A DNA stretch of 64,000 bases, from positions 60,245,254-60,309,253 of the forward strand of contig NC_085138.1 of assembly GCF_035046485.1 (NCBI RefSeq), in the 5' to 3' direction. Shown piece by piece: positions 23,640-35,345 of this stretch. The first letter of the stretch is position 1, and every line of letters begins with the position of its first letter. The position numbers were made by a program, and so were the translations under genes. The notes beneath the pieces were generated by a model, which did not search any database, was not told the origin of the DNA, and saw nothing but the letters and a program-made list of their open reading frames with translations. The stretch is from Aedes albopictus. Its lineage: Eukaryota; Arthropoda; Insecta; Diptera; Culicidae.

Positions 23640-24760
23640 AATCTTCCTTAAGAAATCCACTGAAAATGGCTCCATTGCAATGGGCTTTCAGAGGCGTTTC
23701 AGGATAGTGCAAGAGCCTTTAAAGGGCGTCCCGATAGGTTTCATTGGTGTTTCATAATTGTTTCTGGAGCGTTTCAGAAGCCTTTCGGAGAGTTTCAGGG
23801 GGTTTCAGGAACGTTTTAAGGGCCTTCCGAGAGGTTTTAGAGGCGTTTGATAACATTTCATAGGCGCTTAAAACGGTTTCATTCAAATGGATTACTGGGC
23901 TTTTGGGAGAGTTTCAATGGGGTATGGAGGGGCGTTTTGAGGTAATAAGGGGCGTTTCAAGTGATACAAAGGCTTTTTTATAGAATGTTTTCCGGAGTTT
24001 GAAGTCGATCAGAGGGGCGAGAGACGAACCATCCAAGGGCTGAAAGTCTCTTTAATAAAGACAAATCAATCGATCAGAGGAATTTCAGAAGGATAACGAG
24101 CGCCCAAAGACCCCCTGGAAGTTCACTGTAACCTTTTGAAACATCCTGAAACTTCCTGAAACGCCCTTGGGACGTCCGGGTCACCCCTGAAACGGTTCAA
24201 AGACCTATATACACCCCTAAAGACCCCTGAGGTTTCTTGAAATGCCCCGAGCCCCCCTAAAACTCTCTTGGGACCCCCTGTAACACCTCTAAGACCCCAT
24301 GAAGCGCCCCTCAGACCCTCTAGAACACCCTTCCAATTCCCTGAGACCCTTTGAAACGCTCCTGAGAAGCCCAACTATCCCTCTGAAACCACCTGGAACC
24401 ACTCAAAATGCCCCCAAGATCCTGTGGAATGTCCCTGAGACCTCCCAGTGTCCCCTGAAACCCCTGGGACCACCTTCAAACGCCCTCGAGATCTCATGGT
24501 ACCCCCTGTCACGCTCCAGAGAACTTCTGGACCCTTGGAACCCCCTGAAACTCCTTGGATGTGCCCATGAGGCCCCCATGAACCTCCTCGATGAGACGCC
24601 CTGAAAGTCCTGTAAGCCTCTTAATATCCCTGAAACCACCTGGTAGCCCTTGAAATCCTCTGGGATCTCTTGGTACTTCTCTGAAATCCATTAGAACTCT
24701 CACAAATGCCTCTACAACCTCCTTTGACATTCCCGTATAAACGCCTTCACCCATAGTTGC
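23640..24760. repeat. GC-rich 12-bp repeat array with strand switch
   Basis: Up to about 24000 the plus strand reads GGCGTTTCAGGGG-like units. From about 24100 it reads the complement, such as CCTGAAACGCCC. The minus-strand frames show a 4-residue rhythm (AFQG, VLGG, RFRG), which proves the 12-bp period. A SINE tail lies at the switch point. The frames at 24123-24769 are by-products. Confidence 0.7.
24006..24065 (+). mobile_element. SINE 3' tail fragment
   Basis: GAGAGACGAACCATCC, GGGCTGAAAGTCTC and TTAATAAAGACAAATC form the tail that also occurs at 45566-45610 and 56264-56315. The head is missing. Confidence 0.5.
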
Positions 24761-24920
24761 CGTCATCATTACAATTGCTTACGCACACTATTGTTTTTCT
24801 ATCGATATTCATGGTCATGGTGAATATCAAGTGGCATTTTTCGATGATAGCCCGTGGCATTTACCTTAAACATTAAAAAAGAAAACAATCCGTGACAGGT
24901 CTAGCCGAACAAGTTGAATA

Positions 24921-25286
24921 CACTGAAGTTTTTTTTTACGCGGTTTTTTTTTACGCGGTTTTTTTTTACGCGGTTTTTTTACGCGGTCCGTCCTAAAAAA
25001 AAACCGCGTTATTTCAAGACCCGTCGTAAAAAAAAACCGCGTTATTTCAAAAACCGTCGTAAAAAAAATCCGCGTTTTTTCAAAAACACGCGTAAAATAG
25101 TCAGCACCACATCTAACGTGACTTGACTTTTTTTACGACGTTTTTTGAAATAACGCGGTTTTTTTTTACGACGGGTCTTGAAATAACGCGGTTTTTTTTT
25201 ACGACGGGTCTTGAAATAACGCGGTTTTTTTTTACGCGGTTTTTTTTTACGCGGGACCATTACCGTCGTAAAAAAAAACTTCAGTG
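24921..25286. mobile_element. 366-bp foldback MITE built of ACGCGG/poly(T) repeats
   Basis: The ends CACTGAAG and CTTCAGTG are each next to TA. Both arms are stacks of a 15-30 bp motif, TTTTTTTTTACGCGG or TTTTTTACGACGGGTCTTG, pointing inward. They give long complementary arms around a unique centre near 25090-25120. All three frames here encode repeats of KKKPRYFK type and are not proteins. Confidence 0.8.
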
Positions 25287-25329
25287 TATATACCATATGC
25301 TCAGGTTCAGCTTCCAAAATGAGCTGTAG

Positions 25330-26170
25330 GTGGTTGAATTTAGATATGTCGAAATGACATTTTTAGCACTGATCATGCCGATGAATTTTGTGATTTTCTT
25401 GGAATAAGCTGTCCCATGTTATGCAGATCACATTATCCCAAGTCGAGCTGACGAGCTGTCTCATGTCTCATCATTAGCTCTCACGTGTTAAACTTCACGA
25501 AGGCCACGAAGGCTATCAAAACTCCCGATGGATGTCTAGGAGTCTCAGAGATTTTTGGCAGAAGTTTCGGAATCCTTAAAGAATTGTCAGAAATTCCGGC
25601 AAATATTTTGAGTATAAGCAACTGCTTACTTCTCTCTTCTCAATCCTTGCTTATCACTCATCGCTGCTCAATGTTCACTATTAACTTCTCACTGCTTCAC
25701 ACTCCTGACAGCTCACTTCTTATTTCTCACTCTATACTACATTACTTTCACTGCTCTTTCCTCACTCCTCGCTTACGGTTATGCATTGCTCACATCTCAC
25801 TAATCACAGATCACTCCTGGCTAATCACTCCACACTCCTTACCTATCGCTTCACATTGTTCACTTGCCAATTCTAACGGCCCCACACTCTTCACAGCTTA
25901 CTTCAACTCTTCTCATTCTTCACTCCTCGTTTCCCTTTGCTCACTCTTTACTCCTTATTGCTCATTTGACACTCTTCATCATTTGTGGGACAGCTTTTTA
26001 TGCGTATATTGTGCACATGGGACAGTTTTTGCGACAAAAACAAATGAACATGGGACAGCTTATGCTGGCCAAGCTGCGCATGGGATACATTGGCTTGATG
26101 TTGTTTACATGAAGTGTCCGAACAAAGTATGTATACTAACCGAGACCGGTTTCTCACTGAATATGTAAAA
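25330..26170. repeat. TCACT-rich degenerate array with CATGGGACAG blocks
   Basis: From about 25630 to 25985 the plus strand is almost continuous TCACTNCTCACT-like text, with a unit of about 7-8 bp and no A/G-rich counterpart. On both sides GTCCCATGTTATG and CATGGGACAGCTT blocks recur (25405-25415, 26015-26060). The 227-codon frame at 25485-26168, the longest in the window, is Ser/His/Leu-rich because of this repeat and is not credible as a gene. Confidence 0.6.
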
Positions 26171-26928
26171 ATAGACTATTTGGCGAAAAAAGTCTAAACC
26201 TTCAAAAAGGAACAAATTGCGCGCAAGATTTCTCAAACTACTCTAAACCCTTGAGCCATCAATGGTTAGACAGCCCCCAAGGTCCCAAAATTCCTAACAG
26301 GAAGGCATCCAAGAGCTCTTGAATCATTCGGATATGCTGAATTTCAAACAATCAAAGGAAAGATATCAGACGAGCTTCTGTTAGTCCTACCAGTGTTGCC
26401 AGATATTGAAATATGCATTATAATGTGGTGGTAATTGGTTCTTATTTTCAGTACACGGTTGCTAGAGTTCAAAGAGAGTCTCCACAATAGCCACCGTCCT
26501 CCATTCTGCTCGAGTTTTATTAAGTACAAATAAATTCGAATTGATTCGAAATTGCTACTCGCTTCTGGCTTATTCACTGGTGCTAAACAGGTCTTCGAAT
26601 ATAAAAAATACATACTCGGAAAGTCAAGTGCTACACTCTCATATAAATATTTAAAGCATTATTTAGAACCGAGTTTCTAAAAAAAAATATTTGAATTTTT
26701 GAAAAAATGCTAAAATAAATCAATTTTTCCTACAAGTTTTTAAAGTTTTGAATTTTTACAATTGTATTTCATAAAATATTGAATTACAGTAGCTATGTAA
26801 GTCGCTGTTTAGGAGAATAAAGCGAAGTTAAATTGCCATCTGAAGCCAGAATTTCTAAAAGTTACCTTACCTTCATCAATAGGGTTTTTTTTAAATCTAA
26901 TTCCCGTCTAACTAAGCACCGACCAATA
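26171..26928. other. AT-rich DNA, nothing recognised
   Basis: There are no inverted or direct repeats, tRNA-like heads or convincing frames in this segment. Confidence 0.35.
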
Positions 26929-27607
26929 ACACAAGTTTACAAAATAAAACGAAAGTCGTGAACTTCTGTCAACGACCAAAATTTTTGAAGCACAATTTAG
27001 TGCTGATTTCAAAACCGACCTTCAAAAAAATTAAAGTAGAACAGTTTTTGAGTTTTACCTCAATATCGAGTTTTGTAAATTTTCAAAATATGTAATTTAC
27101 TAAAATTCAAATATATTGCGTTTTGTTCAATCAATTTTAAATCTTTTTCCATAAATTGAAAGCTGAATACAATACCATTCGATCATCTGAATACAGGTTT
27201 TGCGTCAGATTGATGAAATTCAAGATGTTGGCGAGTTTTGGGGACGATCTTCTTAAATTTTGGCAAAATTCCCAATTTTTTTTGAAGAAATGTATTTTTT
27301 TCAATAAGAAAAAAACAACTTAAAAATTCTTTCTCGACGTTTATTTGACATATCATATGTAGGCGAGTTACAGTAAAAATTTCAGCTCAATCGGAGCATT
27401 GATTACGAAGAATGAGATGTTTGAAGTGAGCGACTTTGCTTAAAAATAGAACAAAAAATGATTTCAAATCATCAACGTTGTATGGGAAGTCGAAAAATTT
27501 TCCGCTCTACTGTAATTTTTTTCCTTCGCGTTTTCGAATTCAGGGCATGATTCTACACCAAAAATGATCATCAGCTTACCGAGTTCAAAAATGCTGTAAA
27601 CTAGTGT
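26929..27607 (+). mobile_element. 0.68-kb MITE, copy 1
   Basis: Ends ACACAAGTTTACA and TGTAAACTAGTGT are inverted. The whole element is about 90 percent like the copy at 28117-28800, by eye. Non-coding and AT-rich; no transposase. Confidence 0.75.
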
Positions 27608-28116
27608 AATGATTGAGTTGCACCTCGCGTAATGTCTCATGTCTAATTTGGTATCAATTACTGATTTAAAAGTAAGCTTCCATATCATGTGAAAACATAT
27701 TGTGAAAGCAGTTTAATTTCCTTCAAATAATAAAATTGAATAATTGTCCCTCGATTTCTGTTTCCTTCTAGTCCACGTTTATTTCGGCTACTTCCTGAAT
27801 TCAATTCCCGTCATACCTTCTACGTGACTCTATGGTACCTAGAACGTTCAAAATTATGATTTGATCGTAGGTGTATATTCGAAAACTCGGTCATACGCAC
27901 ACATTTGCATGCATCCTCCCTAGATGAAGACAACTTGTTGCTTAAATTCTACCAATGGGAAAAAGTGACTTATTCAATTAATTAAACAGCTTTTGCTGCA
28001 TATCGCAGCAGTGAAATCCAACTTTGAAGTTCCACAGAGCTTTAGTGGAGTGTGAATTGAAGGTTGTTTCAACACGTGAATCTGGCAAAGTGCAAATCGA
28101 TCGTAGACGAAGAATA
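27608..28116. other. Spacer between two MITE copies
   Basis: Unique, non-repetitive sequence with no credible frame. Confidence 0.4.
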
Positions 28117-28800
28117 ACACTAGTTTACAGAATAAAACGAAAGTCGTGAATTTCTGTCAACGATTAAAATTTCTGAAGCAAAATTTAGCGCTGATTTCGA
28201 AACCGACCTTCAAAAAATTTTAAGTAGAACAGTTTTTGAGTTTTAGCTCAATATCGAGTTTTACAACTTTTCAAAATATGTAATTTACTAATATTCAAAT
28301 ATATTGCTTTTTGTTCAACCAATTTTAAATCTTTTTCCATAAATCAAAAGCTGAATACAATACCATTCGACCATTTGAATACAGGTTCTACGTCAGATTG
28401 ATAAAATTCAAGATATTGACGAGTTTTAGGGACGATCTCCTTAAATTTTAGCAAAATTCTCAAAATTTATTGAAGAAATGTATTTTTTTTTTTTCAAAAA
28501 GAAAAAACCAATTTAAAAATTCTTTCTCAACGTTTATTTGACACATCATATGTAGGCGAGTTACAGTAAAAATTTCAGCTCAATCGGAGCATTGATTACG
28601 GAGAACGAGATGTTTGAAGTGAGCGACTTTGCTTAAAAATAGAACAAAAATCTATTTCAAATCATCAACCTTGTATGGAAAGTCGAAAAAAATTCTGCTC
28701 TACTGTAATTTTTTTCCTTTGCGTTTTCGAACTCAGGGCATGATTCTACACCAAAAACGATCATCAGCTTAGCGAGTTCAAAAATGCTGTAAACTAGTGT
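28117..28800 (+). mobile_element. 0.68-kb MITE, copy 2
   Basis: The ends ACACTAGTTTACAG and CTGTAAACTAGTGT are perfect 14-bp inverted repeats. It is a direct repeat of copy 1, about 510 bp away and in the same orientation. The target duplication is not clear. Confidence 0.8.
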
Positions 28801-29670
28801 AATTTGGCTAGCTTTGGTGCGGTTGCCCTCGTCGATCGTAAAACGTAAAAAAACAGCTCGTAAGTGGAGTGAAATTGACGCGTTAAATTTTACGTAATTA
28901 TTCTATTTCCAGTGCTATAAGGGCTAGTTATTGATAGTCTACATCTTTTTGCATCCATCGGATGAGCCATTGGCAAAGGGAAGTTGGAATATCTGTAATT
29001 ATTGGTTATTTCCTGTCTGATATGACGGAAATCAGCGCATACGACGAAGTAGATTTCTACCCTACTTACAGTTTGCTGTACATTCGACATCTTATGTTTG
29101 CAAGTTATATTTTTCAATGAGGGATATAATAATTGTTGAGAATTTTTTTTCTCTCCCTCTCTCATCACGAACTTTTTTACCCCTCGTTCCCCAACACGTC
29201 AGCAAGGCGAAAACGTCACATGGCGATTAACTACAAGACAAGGAAAAACTGCGCTCGCCCCGCTTAGAGGACAATCGCCGTGATGATCTTTTCCGTGACG
29301 ACAACATCGCGCTGCCGCTGTAGGTCACTGCAATTTACATGCCCTGACGGGGAGGGAAATTTACCTGACGGAATAAACCACGACGCGACGCGACGGACGG
29401 ACTTCTGCCACACGAAAGGTTAATGAACCCACCACAGCCCATCACCACCGGCAAGCGACCAGGAAAGGAGAAATAGTGCGCGCGAGGAAACTGATCCGAT
29501 GTTGTGATGAATGCGATTGATGACGCTTTGGATGGTTATTATCATTCGGGTGGAACACCTGTCATAAGCGTTCATAATCGTGTCAGAGGGGGAACTTTCT
29601 ACAATTGACCACGACTGCGACCCAAGATGAATTGTTTGATTGGTCATGGATTTGTTTTGACGGGAATACA
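28801..29670. other. Unique DNA with GC-richer island
   Basis: From about 29150 to 29480 the sequence is GC-richer with many CGACG-type phrases and no repeat. There is no convincing frame or splice site. It is a candidate conserved non-coding segment. Confidence 0.3.
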
Positions 29671-29676
29671 TTTTAC

Positions 29677-29711
<35 letters not shown>

Positions 29712-29714
29712 GAT
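29671..29714 (-). repeat. Poly(T)28 with 10-bp flanking duplication
   Basis: A run of 28 T (29681-29708) is flanked by TTTTACTGAT at 29671-29680 and again at 29705-29714. This is what a reverse-transcribed poly(A) tail with almost no body would leave after target-primed insertion. Slippage on an existing T-run is the alternative. Confidence 0.5.
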
Positions 29715-32085
29715 TGTAAAACTAAAATCGTCGAAGAATGCATTTGTGTATCAGTTTGAGCATGGTTAATTCATAGTTGCTACTCTGCAGTATCACCAGA
29801 TCGGCTACACTTATACAAGAAATAAATGAGATAACTACTTGAGACAGACTAATGTTGTCAATCTTCGAATTTTAGATGAGAATGGTGTCTGCTACGTCAA
29901 ATTGCAGTAAGTGTAAGTCCACGGTAGAAATGATTGTTCAGCACAGGTTCACTTCCGTACGTGGATTGTCGTACGTCAGGTATATCAAGATTACTATAAA
30001 GAAGTTTTTTTTTTAAACTGTGAATCCTAACAAAGGAACATTACTAGGTAGGCACGAGATCAGTTTGCGTTAACCCTTGGAACTGTGCTGAAGTACACCA
30101 CGAAGGTTCATTGCATATCGTTTAGGACGCAATTAACACCAACACGTCATTCCATTAATACCTCATAACCTATCGTCGTCCATCCAGGTTTTCTACCGTC
30201 AATTACCCACCAATAAAGATAGACTCGCCACACCACATACGATGATCGCTGATTGCTGATGAAAATTTCTGATTTATTGTGGCAGTAAAGGTAATAAACC
30301 CACGCAATCCGTTGTCGTGGATCGATGCCTTCCTAGTGCCGATGCTCAGCTGACTGAAGACCGACGCGACGATGACAGTAGTGCGGGGGCGCAATCATGA
30401 CAGTAGCTCAATCTCAATGCTCGGAATGGAACCACATTCAGGTAGTCTCTATCGATTGTACTTCGTCATCGTCACCGGCCATATCCAATGATGATTTATC
30501 CATCCCATCCATCTCTCCCCCACGGAACGAAGACGAGGAATGGGTGCAGCAGCAGCGCAGTCGACCGCAGTCAGCTGTGCCGCTTCGAGCTGCGAGCTGC
30601 GAGGTGTTTGGTCGTTGACCTAAAGGCGTGTGAGAGTGAGAAGTTCTGGTTTGGTCTGGTCTGGCCTAGCCCTAGCCTTGCACCTCTCCCAGGGTGCAGT
30701 AGTAGTAGGAAAATACTGCACCGCATGGTCTTCTTCTGTACAAAACCATTACACTACTCTGTACTGAGGGAAGGTTGAAGTTTCCCCATTAAAATAGTGG
30801 TCTATTTTAAGACTTCTTATGCACCTCACTATCACAGTTCGATTGCGGCTGGCTGTAAACATTCGTCTTGCCCGATCTGACGACCCGGATAAAAATAACC
30901 ACAAATATTTTTTTTATTGTTCAAACCATATGAAAAAGATACAACAAATGGTTCGTGGGTAAGACTTGTTCCAGAAAAAATACAAGTTTTATATTGTTCC
31001 GATAATTTACAATATAAAAATAGTAAAATGTTTAGTTATGATACATCGTATGGTACATAACGATAAGTAATATTGTTATTTTACTGTTTTTATATAGTTA
31101 TCACAATAAAATGTATTGTAACGATATTTTCTTTCGGATTTGCATTTCGCATTTACCCGGATAGTTTCAGCTCAATGTTTGGATTAAGAATTCCTTCACC
31201 AGCGATTTCAGAATCGCCTCACCAATCCGGCTGGGCAACACCAGCCGCGTGGCGCGGAAAGCATGCATATTGCATATGCAATGCCATAGTAATTTTAACA
31301 CGAAATATGGTAATTTTCCACCAGTGGTCATGAATGAAGTGATGGTGTTTTTGTTGGACGGTAAAAAGAAAACCGGTAGTGACAGGCCTCCGCCGGCCTG
31401 TTCGCTGCTAAAAAAAACACAGTCTGGAAAGTTGGTCTGTGAGTAAATTTGCTAACTACAAACGTAAAGAACACACGTGGAACATGGCCTGGCTAACCAA
31501 CCTGAAATGCATACGGTCTTCGGTCGGCATACGGGAATTGCAACCTCGGGTTGGGCAGTCGTTTAGCTTCGGCAAAACGATTTACGTGACAATGAACTTT
31601 CTTGCGGAAGGAAAGCCGACTTTAGCGGTTACCGTCTCTAGGTGGTCAGGTTCTTTTGTCGCTCTTTTCAGAATGACTGTTACATAATTTATAGGTGCAT
31701 AGGAATGATTGACTGCACATGTCATATGTTGAAAGCTTTCCAATCAGCATGCTATCTGTTGAGTCATCATTACATTCCTATTTTCATCAGAAGAAACCAG
31801 ACTGTGTTGGTCTTTAGATAAAACTGATGGGTCCATTCAAAACAGTATTGCATGTTAGACATTATACAAATTCGTCAAAAGGCCAGTCACAATAATAGTG
31901 ATCTAGATATCATGGCGTTATCAGCTTGATATTGATCGATTATCAATGATAATGACGGTGGTGCGATATCAGCTGTCAGTGACAGAAATGATATTGCACA
32001 GCTCTGCTCCTAATTGTATCGCTGTGTAGCAACGGATTTTTTAGACATAGATCCATAATACATGGTATAATACATAATACATAAT
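29715..32085. other. Unique DNA with GC-richer island at 30060-30760
   Basis: The island has short overlapping frames (30397-30778) without recognisable domains. The rest is unique sequence of mixed composition. A short AGGCCTCCGCCGGCCT palindrome lies near 31385-31400. ACACAGTCTGG at 31420 and CCAGACTGTGT at 31798 are inverted but isolated. No gene can be supported. Confidence 0.3.
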
Positions 32086-32089
32086 ACTC

Positions 32090-34010
32090 CTTTGAAAATG
32101 TCTCCGAGGATTTACCTTGGAATTCATTTATGAATTGCTTTGAAAAATCCTTTACGAATTGCTTCCAGGAATCCCTTTTGCTAATCCTCAAGGGGTTCTT
32201 CCTTAGGAAATTTCGAGATTCGTGACAAGCACTTGATAGTGTGATTATTGGTTGTGTTGTATTTGCCGAACGACCTTTTTGTACGAGTAGTGTAGGTATG
32301 TACCGCTATCTGCTCGGTCGGCTTTTGTTGCAATTCTGCGGTGCTAAATAAAAGTAAGTGAACCCGGAGTTTTCAACTTCATTACGAAGGTCTCCGAAGA
32401 AAACTTTCTAAATCAAATCATCATGATACAGATTATTTCGGAAAATCTTCCATGTGTTCCTTCAGAAGTGTCACTAAGAATTTTTCCACGAAATCTGGCA
32501 TGAATTGCTTCAACATTTCCTCCATGATTTTTCACAAATCCTTTCAGAGATTGTTTGAGAATTATTTCAGAAAATCCTCTGGATATTTATTCAAAATTTT
32601 CTCTAGGCACTCCCGATTCCTTTTACAAAAATGCCCTAAGAATTTATTCTTAAAAATCTTTCTAAAATAATTCTTTAAAAAAAATTTCCAATAATTCGGC
32701 CAGAAATTCCCTCACGGATTCTTTTAAAAAATCTTCCATCGATTCATTCGGAAACTTTCATCAGGGATTTGTTTAGAAATTCCCCATATTTCACAAATTT
32801 CACAGAGAATTATTTCAGAGTATCTTGCATGATTTATTTCTGAATTCCTCCATTTTTTTTTTCAAAAAATTATCCATGAATTTGAGCAGGAATTCCAGAA
32901 ATTTTGAAAATAATATCAACAACAACTTCCCCAGGTGTCTTTTTACAATACATTCCTATCTATACATTTCTTTGGAAATTGATCCTCTAGAGATAAAAAT
33001 CTTTTTTAGTGATTTTCCTTGAGACTTTTTTGGAATTTCTCAAAAATATCTCAAAAGATTTATCTTGAAACTGGTTCATGGATTTCCTCAGAAATTCTGA
33101 GAATCTTCAAGGAATTCTTTGAGATTCCTGCATGGACTGCTGCATAAGTTCATGCATTTATTTTTTCAAACATTTCTGAAGGGATGTCTCCAGAAATATT
33201 TGAAGAATTTTCTTCAAAAGATTTTCAATGTGATTTTTTTCAAAAAATCTTTTTGAAATTTCTTAGAAAGTCTTTTAGGTTTTTCTCCAGGGGCTCTCCA
33301 GGGGTTCTCCAAGTGTCCAGAAATCCTTCCACACGTTTGTTTTCCTTCAAAAGATGCAATTTCAGGACGTTTTTATTTTCGCAGAGATTCGGAGACTCCT
33401 TCAGAGGTGGTTTTCCTTTAGAAATTAAGACAATTTTCCAAAAACTACAGTTTGTCCTTTTATTTTTCAGGATTCTTTCGTTATTTCATTTCTGTTCAAT
33501 TTTGCTGATCTCCAAACAGTTTGTTTCTGTTTCTGCAGGTATCGTGCTTAAATTGCTTCAGGTAGCACTTCAGAAGTATCTTCAGCAGTTCCTCCAAGAA
33601 TTGCTTAAAAAATACTGCAGAAATCCTCAGTAATTTAGTAACATATTGCTCAATATTTCCACCACTACCTTTTTCCGTGATTTCTGTACCGGTTTCTACA
33701 GACATTCATGAAGATTTTTTTTTCAGATTTCTTCAGGAAATTCTCAAGCATTATTGTCTGGGAATCCGTTGCAGAATTCCTCCAGAGACCTAATGTTTTT
33801 CTTTTTCTAGGAATTTAGGAAGCATCTTAAGGAGTTTCTTTGGGTCTTCTCCTAGGTATTCAACAACGAATTGCTTCAGAGATAACTTTAGAAGTTGCTT
33901 CAGAAATTTTTGTCTTTGAATCTCTCTACAAAATTTTCAAGAATTTCTTCTAGAAATTTCTAAAGCTATCTTCAGAAGTTTTTGAGAAATTTCTTGAGAT
34001 ATTGCTGGAT
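32090..34010 (-). repeat. 12-bp repeat array, reversed
   Basis: Pyrimidine-rich units such as TTCAGAAATTCC and TTTCTTCAGGAA run through this stretch. They are the complement of the arrays at 1285 and 14526. The frame 33184-33633 of 149 codons is Phe/Leu/Ser-rich because of the repeat. The 5' portion to about 32450 is a weaker match and includes unique DNA at 32218-32440. Confidence 0.6.
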
Positions 34011-34019
34011 GAGTACGAC

Positions 34020-34190
34020 AGGCATATATTGATTCCGGAATGCTGGCTTTCTCAGTCTTGGGTAAATCAGAACGGCAAGTTTTGCTTTTCCCGACGTTTC
34101 GGCTTTTTATTAAGCTTTTTCAAGGGGTAACCATAAAAATAGGACAAATTTAAAAAAGACATTAAATTTGTTCTAACTTTGTATTCCGGA
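34020..34190 (-). mobile_element. Penelope/hammerhead-like motif fragment
   Basis: Minus-strand text with GAAAAAGC and GCCGAAACGTCGGG at about 34091-34125 recalls the CTGAAGAAG...CGAAACGTC motif of the foldback elements at 41736 and 53151. It sits between two oppositely oriented 12-bp arrays. Confidence 0.35.
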
Positions 34191-34194
34191 ATCT

Positions 34195-35195
34195 TGAGAT
34201 ATTCCTACAAGGATTTGTTAAGAAATTCTTAAAGGAATTTCTCAAATTTTTATCAGTATTTTTGTACAATTAATGGAATTGCAATTCTAAAAAAAGTTAT
34301 ATGCAGAAATTCCAGCAGATATACATGATGGAATTGCAGAAGCAATTGCTTAAAAAAAATTGTTGTAGTTTTGGCGGAATTCGATGAAGAATTGGGGAAT
34401 TCTTGTCAAAACCCTTAGAAGAGTTTCTGAAAAAATCCCTGTAGGATTTTAAAAACATGTTAGGAAAATTTAAAAAAAACTCCTTGGAAGAACTTTTAAA
34501 GAAATTCTGTGCTGTAATTCCGGTAAAATTCCTGTATTTCTGAAAAAGTCTCAAGATTTCAAGAAAAAACATCTTCTTAAATAAATGTCAGTATGAATTT
34601 CTGAAAGAATCCCTGCAGAAAATTCTGCAGATATCTTCAGTAGATTTTTTTAGGGACAAAGAGGGGAAGCTGTTTTGCTTCTGGAGAAATTTCAGAAGCA
34701 ATATTAGGAGGAATTCTAGAAGAAATATTAGGATGAATTCTGGGAACCATTCAGTATGCCGGAAGGATCCCATAAGAATTCCCAGAAGGAATCACAGGAA
34801 GATTTCCGGAAAGAATCATAGAAGAGAATCGCAAAAGGAGTTCCGGGGAGAACTCCTGGAGGAATAATAGGAGGAATTCTAGAAGGAATATTGAAAGGAA
34901 TTCCATAAAAACTTTAGTAGTTATTCTGGAATTCTGGAAACCATCTCAAAAAGAATGGCGGAAGGAATCTTAGCAGGAGTTCTGGAATGAATTCAATAAG
35001 CAATTCCGGAAAAGTAACTGTAGAAATCATTGAAGGAATCCCAGGAGCAATCCTGACGGAATCTAGTGACGAATTCCGGGAGGAATCCCCGAAGTAATTC
35101 CGGAAGAAATGCCTGAAGGAGTTCTGAAAGGTATCCCTTGGGAAATTCCGGAAGTAATATTAGAAGGAATTCCAGAAGGAATTTTAGGATCAAAT
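34195..35195 (+). repeat. 12-bp repeat array, plus orientation
   Basis: Units such as GGAATTCTAGAA, GGAATCCCAGGA and GGAATTCCGGAA occur in good phase, especially at 34780-35190. The frames 34297-34773 and 34993-35193 are products of the array. Confidence 0.7.
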
Positions 35196-35217
35196 ATGGA
35201 AGTAGTCATTCACTCTT

Positions 35218-35345
35218 AAATTCAGTAATTGATCTGGATAAACCGTTTGCCGAAAATTCAACAGCTGATATCTCGGTGAAATATTTACTGATTCTCGGTA
35301 AAAATTTTACAAAGATTTCGGTAAACCATTACCGAGTCTACCGAA
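35218..35345. repeat. CGGTAAA-rich insert
   Basis: A short segment with CTCGGTGAAATATTTACTG, TCTCGGTAAAAATTTTAC, TTTCGGTAAACC and TTACCGAGTCTACCG stands between opposed 12-bp arrays. The repeated CGGTAAA in both directions suggests a small foldback repeat. The family is unknown. Confidence 0.4.

Noticed and set aside
24914..25329. Lys/Arg-rich or Phe-rich proteins
   Set aside because: They are translations of the ACGCGG/poly(T) foldback in both directions.
25485..26168. 227-codon open frame, the longest in the window
   Set aside because: It covers a TCACT-type degenerate repeat. The product is repetitive Ser/His/Leu text with no domain and no splice or promoter context.
33184..33633. 149-codon frame as a membrane or Phe-rich protein
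   Set aside because: Phe/Leu/Ser bias follows directly from the reversed 12-bp repeat.
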